Source of the DNA: Symbiodinium sp. CCMP2592
Taxonomy: Eukaryota; Sar; Dinophyceae; Suessiales; Symbiodiniaceae
DNA: 64,000 nucleotides
Direction: 5' to 3'
Assembly (NCBI GenBank): GCA_905221615.1
Contig: CAJNDT010005833.1
Span: 194,001 to 258,000 of the forward strand
The notes beneath the pieces were generated by a model, which saw only the letters and a list, made by a program, of their open reading frames with translations, did not search any database and was not told the DNA's origin. Shown here in pieces: positions 1-7,456 of the stretch (positions are counted from its first letter, which is position 1; the number at the start of each line of letters is the position of its first letter). The position numbers were made by a program, and so were the translations under genes.

Positions 1-50
<50 letters not shown>

Positions 51-125
51 TTCTGTCTCTTCATCTCTATCTCTTTCTCTATCTACTGCCTATCTCTGCC
101 TCTATCTCCATCTGAGTGTCCATCT
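1..125. repeat. CT-rich microsatellite
   Basis: An almost pure CT run from the window edge to about base 63, decaying into CTAT/CTCT variants to about 125. The left end is cut by the window, so the full length is unknown. Confidence 0.95.
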
Positions 126-461
126 CTCTATCGCTCTCTATCTCCCTGAAAAATCTCTTCCTCACCCTCTTTGCATGTATCGGCGCACGCCGGCGTGCAA
201 ATGTATGTGCACCGAGTATACACATATACATATGGATGGAGAGTATGCCTACTGTGAGCATTTAACCCACTATAGAACCCTCGAGAGCCTTATTTAACCT
301 GTAATTGTCGCTGTGAAACCCTCCATAACCCTGAACCCCTGAAGCCCGAAACCCTCCAAAACATCCCCAAAGGGTCCTAGGTAGTCTTATGGGGGATACT
401 TTCCCAAATCATGATGGTAATCCCTACTATACAAACCCTGCATTCTACTAGATAGGTACTT

Positions 462-562
462 CGGCTGATGATATAAATCCTGCATGACCCATAATAAGGA
501 CTATACCATAATTCCCGTAGTTTAGGGTCTTTAAGGTAATGCAGGATTTATATCATCAACCG
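462..562. repeat. Hairpin element, family A (copy A1)
   Basis: The left arm (GCTGATGATATAAATCCTGC) is repeated in inverted form at the right end, giving arms of about 28 bp round a loop containing CATAATAAGG and TAGTTTAGGG. The same arms and loop recur seven more times in the window. There is no coding capacity; it resembles a MITE. Confidence 0.85.
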
Positions 563-569
563 TTAGGAC

Positions 570-900
570 CCTTTGGGCTTTACAAGGAGACCCCACCGCC
601 TCGGACGGCACGCTTCGGGGCCTGGCGTGTGCATAGCCAGCGGCGGTAAACCTTCGGGCGGTCGGGCGGTTTAGGCTTCAGGGTTTATAGGGATAAATAA
701 GGGTTTATAGGGTTTAGGGCTAGGTAAACCTTCGGGCGGTTTAGGCTTCGGGCTTAATAGGGTTTGGGGTTTAAGGTTTAGAGTTGGCTAAACCTTCGGG
801 CGGTTTAGGGTTTAGGCTTTAGGTTTATGGGGGTGTTGAAAGATGGTGAAAGGGATTTATAAGAGTTGTTGCTAAACAGATGTTGAGGCGCTTAGGCCTT
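570..900. other. Non-coding stretch with degenerate TTTAGGG sequence
   Basis: G-rich telomere-like text (TTTAGGG with TTCGGG, TTATAGGG and TTTGGGG variants) follows a GC-rich patch at 585-660 that is open on both strands but has no clear splice sites. No gene is supported. Confidence 0.6.
647..812. repeat. Three copies of a small TTCGGG hairpin
   Basis: The motif AAACCTTCGGGCGGTTT occurs at about 648, 727 and 790 (the first copy has an extra GGTCGGGC). Each can fold as an AAACC/GGTTT stem closed by a TTCGGGC loop. The spacing is 65-79 bp inside telomere-like sequence. Confidence 0.7.
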
Positions 901-1280
901 CGATGACGCCGGGCTTTCAGGGAAAGCATGGTCCATAGAATTGTCGTTGAGGATTTGTTTTCAAGGGGTCTAGGTTTTGTGCCTGGGCAACCCGAAAAGC
1001 CAAAATCTGCAACTGGACCCGACGAATCTCAAGTTCGGCGATTATTCAAGGGTTCCTTTACGGGTTACAGGGTATGGGGGTTTAGGGATCAGGCCCTCAA
1101 CCCTGAAGCCTTAAACCCTTGCAAGCCTTACACAACCTAATACAGGGGTCGTCACAATTAGATTGACATTTTGGAGGCTATGCTATCGTGTGATTAGATG
1201 AAGAAACCCGAAGAGTACTCCTGTATTATGCTCAGTTGGGGTATTGTATCGCATAGATGCGTATAGTCCTCTTAAAGTAA
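901..1280. other. No recognisable gene; open stretch without exon signals
   Basis: A plus-strand frame is open from 928 to 1140, but codon usage is not GC3-biased and its C-terminal part is telomere-like sequence translated (ALNPEALNP). I see no splice sites that define an exon. Confidence 0.5.
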
Positions 1281-1283
1281 TAA

Positions 1284-1351
1284 CGGGGCCTTAACAATTA
1301 GAATATTGCTGTGGGGCCCATTGCCAGGTAATTATTCAGGCCCTTGTAGTA
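1284..1351. repeat. Hairpin element, family D (degenerate copy D1)
   Basis: It begins GGGGCCTTAACAATTAGAAT and ends ATTATTCAGGCCC, the diverged arms of family D, with the typical internal GGGGCCCATT. It is shorter than other copies (about 68 bp), so internal sequence has been lost. Confidence 0.65.
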
Positions 1352-1659
1352 CTTCTGTATAATGTTCCGTCAGCTTCCCTGTGAGCCTTCTCCAAGCCCC
1401 AAACGTGCAGCGCAAGGTCCTGTCAGAGCTGTGGCTCTCACAGGGGTTCCTCGAAGGCGTCTATAGGAATTCTTTACGGATCCTTTTGTATGAGAGCTCT
1501 ATTAAGGCTTCTTTCAAGTCAGAAATCTATTCAGTTCCCATAGATAAGAGTTCTGTAAGAGTCCGACAGGGTTCTTTGAGGAATGCTCATTGCCGTTTCG
1601 TGAGGATCGCAAACAAAACTATGCTTGGCATGGGTCTATGCAAATGCCCACACGTTTAT

Positions 1660-1895
1660 GCATAGGTGTATATATATATATACATAAATCCATAAACACC
1701 GGACAGATACACACATACACATGTTCCAAGCGAGCCACGAAAACACAGTCATGTAGATGTATGATGCATATATGTATGTGTGTATATATATATATATGTA
1801 CACATAGCTATTATATATATAAATATACTGTGCATAACCATACTCAGTGGTACACAGAATATTACATGCATACATGTAGACGCACATACACGCAC
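1660..1895. repeat. TA/CA microsatellite cluster
   Basis: Several (TA)n runs (about 1668-1682, 1775-1797, 1811-1825) are linked by ACATAC/GTATGT sequence. Tyr/Ile/His-rich open frames across it are artefacts of the repeat. Confidence 0.9.
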
Positions 1896-2012
1896 ATACC
1901 TACAACCATGAACTGTGCCGAGGATAATGTCTGATGCAGTTCTTCTGCTTGGCGATGTGACCATGGTGATCACGACGAAAGATAAAATGCCAACAAGACA
2001 AGAATGACTTAC

Positions 2013-2059
2013 CTGTGGTGGGTGGTGGTGACTGGGGACCATCACGAATGCTGGCCCTG
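2013..2059 (-). CDS. Candidate internal exon of an unidentified gene
   Basis: On the minus strand, ATTCTCAG precedes a 47-nt open block coding ASIRDGPQSPPPTT. It is followed by CAG|GTAAGT, a textbook donor. The phase (first base completes a codon, last base starts one) matches the donor phase of the candidate exon ending at 2297, giving a Gly codon at the junction. The gene is not recognised. The donor is seen directly; the joining is inference. Confidence 0.4.
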
Positions 2060-2296
2060 AGAATATTTTTGAATAGCCAGCAGAACAACAAGAACATGTG
2101 TGAACTCCACCAATCCAGAATCTGTTTACGTCCTACTTGCATCCTCGAGGAAAATCCAAAGACTACAGGTTGCGGATTTAGGGCTGATGCAGGCCATGGG
2201 GCGAATTCAGCATTACGATAGAACCACCTTGTGATTTTCCAAGCTAGCACCAACACCATAAACTCTAGACCCTGGACCCCCAAACCCACTCTGAAC

Positions 2297-2388
2297 CCCT
2301 CATCGGCAGCCTCTTTTGCCACCATTGCGGCCCTCTCCCTCTCTGCCCAAACGGAATCGTCACCGCTGTCTGAGGAGTGGAGCGGCAT
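2297..2388 (-). CDS. Candidate exon of an unidentified gene (charged, helical)
   Basis: A minus-strand block beginning at an ATG (2388) codes for SGDDSVWAERERAAMVAK and then AADE, strongly charged and helix-prone, with natural codon choice unlike the Pro/Asn-rich translations of nearby telomere-like DNA. It can end at GG|GTTCAG (phase 2), which fits the phase of the candidate exon at 2059-2013. The upstream boundary is uncertain: an acceptor at TCCTCAG|AC inside it is also possible. No family is recognised. Confidence 0.35.
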
Positions 2389-2492
2389 ATAACGGTCTAA
2401 TGGTTTCAACTAATATAGGTGCCGAACAAGACTGGACTAGGGTTTCGAGGCCTTGGTATGGTAAGCATATGTTTCTAACCCGCTGACAACAT

Positions 2493-2604
2493 ACCTATAG
2501 TCTCCATTGTAGTTCCTTTGTTTGGTTAAACAACATCTCGATTATAGGGTCCGAACCATAAAACTGGTCAACCAAAAAAAGGAAATACAATGGAGACTAT
2601 AGGT
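2493..2604. repeat. Hairpin element, family G (copy G1)
   Basis: Inverted arms ACCTATAGTCTCCATTGTAG at the left and its complement at the right enclose a degenerate TTCCTTTGTTTGG/CCAAAAAAAGGAA inner stem. The second full copy is at 57075-57175. Confidence 0.85.
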
Positions 2605-2728
2605 AGGTCCGGAGATGGCGGTTTGGGATTTAGGGTTTAGGATTTAGGATTTTGGTTTAGGATTTTGGGTTTTGGACTTTGGGTTTAGGATTTTGGGAAA
2701 GATCGGCCCAGATTGCCGAGAAACTTAC

Positions 2729-2870
2729 CTTGAGTTAGTAAATATTCCTCTCATTCTTCCATTCCCTACTGACCAAAGGTAAGGAAACGGGGTCTGCTGC
2801 TTGCATGCTTCCACCCAACTTCTTGGAGGTTGCTTTGTTTCCAACGTGTGGGCCAGAGAGACCATCGAAC
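2729..2870 (-). other. Possible exon ending in a strong donor
   Basis: The minus strand reads CTCAAG|GTAAGT at 2729, a canonical 5' splice site. At least two frames are open upstream of it, so the coding frame and the acceptor cannot be chosen. It lies on the same strand as the exon candidates at 2013-2388 and may belong to the same transcript. Confidence 0.25.
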
Positions 2871-2934
2871 CTTTAAACAAAGGCACCTCATAAAGATATT
2901 ATAGGGCGCTTACTTCTTAGTGTGAGGCTTTATG

Positions 2935-3044
2935 ATATGGGAGTTTCCGAAAATTAGGGATACCTCATCTTTTGGGCCCTTAAAATCATGATCCTACTAT
3001 TTAGGGTACTATATTAGGGTCCCCCCTTTTCGGAAAACCCCGAT
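2935..3044. repeat. Hairpin element, family B (copy B1)
   Basis: The left arm ATATGGGAGTTTCCGAAAAT is mirrored by CTTTTCGGAAAACCCC at the right. The loop contains the family-typical GATCCTACTATTTAGGGTAC. Confidence 0.8.
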
Positions 3045-3106
3045 CAAAGGAAAATCCTGTCATGGTCAGTCTGTGCAAAGCAAGTTCTATCCATGGGAAG
3101 TGTTAT

Positions 3107-3206
3107 GGTTGATGATATAATACCTGCATTACCAATAAGAAGCAATGTACCATACTTCGCCATAGTTTAGGGTTCTTAAGGTAATGCAGGATTTCTATCA
3201 TCAACC
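3107..3206. repeat. Hairpin element, family A (copy A2)
   Basis: GGTTGATGATATAATACCTG at the left and the complementary CAGGATTTCTATCATCAACC at the right. The loop keeps the TAGTTTAGGGTTCTTAAGG block. A lone right arm of the same family lies at 3266-3293. Confidence 0.85.
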
Positions 3207-3265
3207 CTAAACCCTAAAACCCTATAATGGATCCCTTAAAGGGAACCCTTATAGATCCCTGTAAA

Positions 3266-3293
3266 GGAAATTCAGGATTTCTATTATCAACCG
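3266..3293. repeat. Solo right arm, family A
   Basis: TTCAGGATTTCTATTATCAACCG matches the right arm of family A, but no left arm is present. This suggests deletion or a partial duplication of A2 next door. Confidence 0.6.
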
Positions 3294-3319
3294 AAGATCC
3301 ACTTCTGCTTCATGTACAC

Positions 3320-3361
3320 AGGCGACCGCTGAAGCCCTCACCTCTACAAGCACTGCTGAAT
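3320..3361 (+). CDS. Candidate exon (plus strand) ending in GTTTAG
   Basis: TACACAG| precedes a 42-nt open block and TCG|GTTTAGGG follows it. Read with one leading base (frame starting RPLKPSPL) it joins in phase with the candidate exon at 3613. The intron start is itself telomere-type sequence (GTTTAGGG). No product is recognised. Confidence 0.25.
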
Positions 3362-3612
3362 CGGTTTAGGGTTTAGGCCTAAACTCTGGGCTAAATTACA
3401 TGGATAATGTTGGAAGATAAGAGCGGTACCAGTAACGGTAGCAACACGATAGAAAGAATTGATACCAAGATAGAGGTATAGTACTTGGGACCCCGGAAAA
3501 AACAAAACAACGAAACATCACGCAAACCCCAAATCCTAGACCCTATACCCCGAAACCCCTAAACCCTGAACCCTACACACCTAAACCTTAAGTAACCCCA
3601 TAGACAGTGCAG

Positions 3613-3707
3613 GCAAGGCGCTTTCAACGGAAGTGCCGTCGATGAGAGGCGCCTGTCTCGCTTCGTCTTCCTGTCCACGGCGTACCTCTCCGTTCTGAGC
3701 GTCTGTG
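3613..3707 (+). CDS. Candidate exon with GC3-rich codons
   Basis: CAGTGCAG| opens a block coding QGAFNGSAVDERRLSR, then a hydrophobic run (FVFLSTAYLSVLSV) that could be membrane-associated. Third codon positions are mainly G or C, unlike the surroundings. A donor is possible at TGTG|GTGCAT, six bases before hairpin C1 starts. No family is recognised. Confidence 0.4.
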
Positions 3708-3713
3708 GTGCAT

Positions 3714-3808
3714 ACCCATAGGCCCCAAAGTAGTTCCTCTTCGGGGTTCATACATAGAATCCCATAAGGCCATCCCGAAAAGGAACTGCTTTGGGGCCTA
3801 TGAGTGGG
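3714..3808. repeat. Hairpin element, family C (copy C1)
   Basis: CCCATAGGCCCCAAAGTAGT at the left and its complement at the right; the inner stem TTCCTCTTCGGG/CCCGAAAAGGAA carries compensated changes. It begins right after the candidate exon 3613-3707. Confidence 0.85.
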
Positions 3809-4029
3809 GCTGCATGCAGGGTTTAGGGTTTAAGGCTTTCGGGGTCTGAAGGTTCGAAGAGCCTTATCGGGCCTTCAAGAGTCTTCAGGGGGGTTTTGAG
3901 TTCTGGGCGCTGGGATTGCAGGGTTGGGGGTCTTTTGCATACCTAGGGACCGGGTATCGAAAGCTGAGGAGGCTTGAGGGTGTCTCGAAATGGAGCAGCC
4001 GTCGTTGTCCGCTCTTGCTCCAGTCCAAG

Positions 4030-4112
4030 AGCTGGCCATGCAATAATATTATACTAACCTATACTAAGCTATACTGTCACTGTACTATCTACTATGTTAA
4101 ACTATTTTACCA
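4030..4112. repeat. ACTATACT-type low-complexity sequence
   Basis: Degenerate repeats of ACTATACT/TACTATCT. They resemble the TATAG-rich tract into which the copia element inserted. Confidence 0.6.
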
Positions 4113-4293
4113 GACCTCCCTCCAAGCCGACACGCCAAAGACAGTGAACCACAGCAGCTAGCCCATAATGTTTCTCTCTAACCCTGAACCCTTCACCACC
4201 CTAGACCCTGCAAGACCCTACACCCCAAACCTTATAAGTCAGCCCGATAAGAGCCTAGAACCTATAAAATCCTCATCCTCTGTCGTCGGCCCA

Positions 4294-4400
4294 GGCGGAT
4301 AGCTCTTCGAGACCTCTTGCAGAACCATGAGGCCCTCAACACCTTCATGGAACCCATAGAGACCTCTTATCGAACCATTGTGACATAGCCGCCACTAACC
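4294..4400 (+). other. Possible exon, plus strand
   Basis: After CGGCCCAG| one frame reads RIALRDLLQNHEALNTFM before becoming ordinary. It is helix-prone and unlike telomere-derived peptides. The downstream boundary is not clear, and the phase does not join simply to the exon candidate at 3613. Confidence 0.25.
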
Positions 4401-4462
4401 ATATCAGGACCCCAAACACCTCTCTTAGACCCTAAGCCTGTAAAGCCCCCAACCGCCCGTTT

Positions 4463-4549
4463 GATTCGGCCCGAGCGGCCCAGCTTGACCAGCTCCGACG
4501 CTGTGCGGCTGCATCGAAGAAGCTCTCGAAGCGAGGACTGCGATGCTAA
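4463..4549 (+). other. Possible terminal coding block, plus strand
   Basis: An open block beginning DSARAAQLDQLRRCAAASK, helix-prone, ends at a TAA at 4547-4549. Third codon positions are GC-rich. No AG acceptor lies immediately upstream, so the start is unresolved. Confidence 0.22.
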
Positions 4550-4820
4550 GGGACTCAGAGAAGTGTCTTTTGTCTGTTGTTGGTGTGTGTGTGTAAGGCC
4601 TACTTAAGGGGAAAGGAGTCAGAGAAGTGTTGTTTGTCTTTTGTTGAGGTTTGTTTAGGGCTTTGAGGGTCCCCCAGACAAGTTTCTCTTGCTTTCCATT
4701 GAGGGTTGGCTTGGGCTGTATAAAGGTATTGTGAAGGGAATCAGAGAAGCTTCTCTGCTTCTTTGCTGAGGTTGGTTTAGGGCTTTATAAGGGTAGTATG
4801 AAGGGAGTCAGAGATTGCTT
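4550..4820. repeat. Degenerate tandem repeat with a CAGAGAAG core
   Basis: Copies of GGAGTCAGAGAAGTGT followed by a TTGTTGAGGTTTGTTTAGGG-like segment start near 4556, 4620, 4742 and 4809 (steps of 64, 122 and 67 bp). The longer step suggests a unit too diverged to recognise. Confidence 0.65.
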
Positions 4821-5980
4821 TTGGGCTTTAGAAGCATATCATGAGGTGGTTTTCAGCGGGCTTTAAGGGGTTCTGCACGATCTTAATGGGTTGTAAGTGT
4901 ATGGCGGCTGTACAGGGCTTTATGGGGTTGCTCACTTTCTTTTGTATCAATGGTCTTGTATGGGTTTCAACCGACTACGATTTTACAGGCTTGAGGTTCG
5001 ACTTAAGGAATTTAGGGTTTGGGGCTTCGAGCATAGGGTAAGGGTTGTCGGTTGAAGGTGGTGCATAGACCCTAAACCCTCAACCGTGAAGGTTCAGGGC
5101 TCCGGATTTGGCGATGGTCTGAGGCTTAGAACACTTGGAAGCTTGGAAATTCATTCAATGCTTTCTGGCTTGAAAGTGAAGGTTGAAGGAACTGGCATCT
5201 AGGGTTCGTTCAGGCATGTTCTTTGTGTATGGGCTTCATGTCAAGTTAGTTCGAGTTCTACGTTTGTGTTAGTGTTGGAGTTTAAGGAATGAAGTTTGGG
5301 GATTGAGGATTTCATGGATTTGGGGTATCAGTTCTTCCATGAAGTTTCAATTTTTCTCTGGACCTTACTTCAGGTTGCCAGTGTACGGCAAACAAGGTCG
5401 TTGGTGTATGATGTCGCAGGTATCAACAAGTCAGGGCTGCGTTCAGGAGTTCTTTGGTTTATAGCGCCAGTGCTCTGATTTATGTGGGCTCCTAGAGAGG
5501 CCAACGCTGCAAAGTGAGGAATAGACCCTTCTTTGTACAGAATGATCTTTGAACGTTTGGGGTGGCCTGGAATTGTGACTCCAAACACAACCCCAAACCC
5601 ACAAAAGCTGCCTGTGCATAGCCATGTCCATGAAGATCGCGAGCACAAAGAAGAGAATTCCCTCGCGAGGATGTTGCAAACCCTCATACCGTACACTACC
5701 CTCTACCATGGTCCCTCTAGCGGTCTCGTGATGTAGCCCCACCCTCAAGACAAAAAACCTCGGGCAACCACGCAAGGCATGAAGCAAAGGCAGGACAAAC
5801 GAACAAGACAATGCAGGTCACGGTAAGTGATTTGGAAATGGTGTTGGCACATGGGTCTCTGCGAGGGTCATGCTTTGCGCGAACTGGACATTGTGGTTGG
5901 AACATGTGGACCCCTACACAACTGGTATGTGTAAGCTTTGGGATGTACCGGCTCACTGCAGAAGGCCAACCTTAGTGCTC
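4821..5980. other. Long stretch without a supportable gene
   Basis: Mostly G-rich, loosely telomere-like text (GGGTTTAGGG and TTCGGGTTG variants). Open frames of up to 122 codons exist on both strands around 5370-5960, but they overlap each other and none has clear splice sites or a recognisable motif. Confidence 0.5.
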
Positions 5981-5982
5981 CC

Positions 5983-6215
5983 TTAAGCCGAAAGACCAAG
6001 ATACATACAACTATAATCTAATCTCTTCCAGGGTCTTAGTATGGGGACCCTGATGGGGTTCGTTTCGACAACAATGCAGGCCTCAATCGCCAAGTAAGCC
6101 AGTGGCTCACCTGGCATGAAAAGATCAGGGTTGCCCACGCAGTCAAGGTCTCCAACGTGCAACAACAGGGCAACCAAGTCAAGTTGTCTGAGCACCTGCA
6201 AGAAGCTAGAGGCAC
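5983..6215 (-). CDS. Candidate terminal exon, unidentified protein
   Basis: CTACTTTTTGTTGCAG| (a pyrimidine-rich acceptor) opens a block that runs to a stop at 5983. The protein reads VLRQLDLVALLLHVGDLDC and later MPGEPLAYLAIEACIVVETN, with alternating hydrophobic segments typical of a folded domain. Its first two bases complete a Gly codon with the donor of the exon ending at 6303 (AGCG|GTGATC), giving an 87-nt intron. A further donor (CCAG|GTGAGC after 6111) would allow a shorter version. I do not recognise the family. Confidence 0.45.
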
Positions 6216-6302
6216 CTGCAACAAAAAGTAGAGTAGTGATGCAAACTCATTGTGCGTTCAAGTTCACAGTTTGATGTATTGTAATTATTGAATCACGATC
6301 AC

Positions 6303-6636
6303 CGCTCGTTGTCGTTCCCTGTTCTGGTGGAGCAAAAAAACTGCAGGCACGGGTTTTGGACAGCAGCCCGAGAGCCTGACGGTCGTCAACTTGCACCAGA
6401 CACACTTCCGCTGCATGCATCTGCACATGGCATTTGGCTTTGGATGCCGAGCTTGGCCTGCGGCCTTCATTCGGAACGCAGGCGCTTAAGCACTCATGCG
6501 TGCACAGCTCCACGCCTGAGTCGAGTGTGTGCAGTGGGCGGAATCCCCAAGTAGAATCGGCGCTGGCCTCTGTCATGGCGACGTATTCGCCGTCTACAGG
6601 AACACATGCTGCTTTGCAGCCCGGGCGTCTCTTCAC
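6303..6636 (-). CDS. Candidate exon, unidentified Cys-containing protein
   Basis: A minus-strand open block with ordinary codon usage, no repeats and several Cys and His residues (for example TLDSGVELCTHECLSACV, residues about 36-53). It ends at AGCG|GTGATC in phase 1, matching the acceptor at 6215. The 5' end is not resolved: no ATG lies near it and an in-frame stop occurs just upstream of 6636, so an acceptor must lie within the first codons. Together with 5983-6215 this is the best host gene fragment left of the retrotransposon. Confidence 0.4.
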
Positions 6637-6965
6637 TTATGCGATTGCCTTACTGGCTCTCGCCCTTAGTACAGGTACAAGGGAGCACGAATGTCTGCGA
6701 ATCTCATTTGCATAGGCAAGAGGGCCAGTGCTAATCGCGAAATTCTAAGCAATCCCTGTCGCAGCATGTTCGACCGATCCGCACACAGCAGCCAGCCATG
6801 CTCGAGACTGGAGCAAACCTTGCCGCTACGCTTGCAACTGCAGGCCTTGTCGACGGAAGGTCCTGAACCCTAAATGTGCTCACTAAACCTAATGAAGCCC
6901 TATACCCATGAACTCTAAACCCTACATCCTAAGGCCGAAACCCCTAAAGCCCTAAGCCCAAAGTT

Positions 6966-7070
6966 CTAGGCGCTGCCCTTGCTTGCGGCTTCACTCGCGA
7001 TCCTTGCCCGGATCTCCTTGCGCTCCCGCGCAGTCGGCCGCAAGAAGATGAGGTGGAGCTGGCGAAGCAT
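6966..7070 (-). CDS. Candidate short terminal exon or small ORF
   Basis: From an ATG at 7070 the minus strand codes LRQLHLIFLRPTARERKEI, then an Ala/Ser/Lys-rich tail and TAG at 6966. Codons are GC3-rich. It lies about 70 bp outside the retrotransposon. The length (34 aa) suits the last exon of a gene; the product is unknown. Confidence 0.3.
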   Translation of the reverse strand: MLRQLHLIFLRPTARERKEIRARIASEAASKGSA

Positions 7071-7074
7071 GAGG

Positions 7075-7141
7075 AAACTTACTTATAGTAAAGTATATTA
7101 TTAGTGTATAGTATAGCAAAGCATGGCATAGTATAGTATAG
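7075..7141. repeat. TATAG-rich insertion site, left side
   Basis: Imperfect TATAG/CATAGTATAG repeats flank the element here and continue at 18654-18740, so the element landed in a pre-existing low-complexity tract. Confidence 0.8.
7137..7141. repeat. Target-site duplication, left (TATAG)
   Basis: TATAG directly precedes the left LTR and is repeated exactly after the right LTR at 18654-18658. Five bp is the usual duplication length for copia integrases. The tract is itself TATAG-rich, so chance similarity contributes. Confidence 0.75.
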
Positions 7142-7290
7142 TTTGAGAAAACTGGTGGATCTTTTCGCCGACTGCGAAGCTATCTGAGTATGACTCAAGG
7201 GCCCTAACGGCAGCGGGAAATATATACAGTTAACACATGCATGTCATGGCCATGGCTTCCTGTACATGTACAACAGAGGGTGCATTCACA
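7142..7290 (-). repeat. 3' LTR of the copia element
   Basis: 149 bp, identical at every base to 18505-18653. In element orientation it begins TGTGAATGCACC and ends TTTTCTCAAA, so the inner TG...CA rule is kept only at the 5' end. No long purine tract precedes it; GAGAACAGGTTGAG is the best polypurine-tract candidate. Confidence 0.95.
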
Positions 7291-7456
7291 CTCAACCTGT
7301 TCTCATGCCATGACATCGAGGAAAATCTAAATTAACCACATGAGGTACAATAGGCATTGTCCTCCGGAAGTGGTGTCTGCATGCTACCCTAGCCCCGACT
7401 CAGCTACTATGGTACATACAACGTATGCCCACGATTGTAGCGTCTGCAATCTACGT

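Noticed and set aside
1590..2045. Tyr/Ile/His-rich frames over TA/CA repeats here and at 20.5-21.2, 29.6, 46.1 and 60.8 kb
   Set aside because: Translations of microsatellites.
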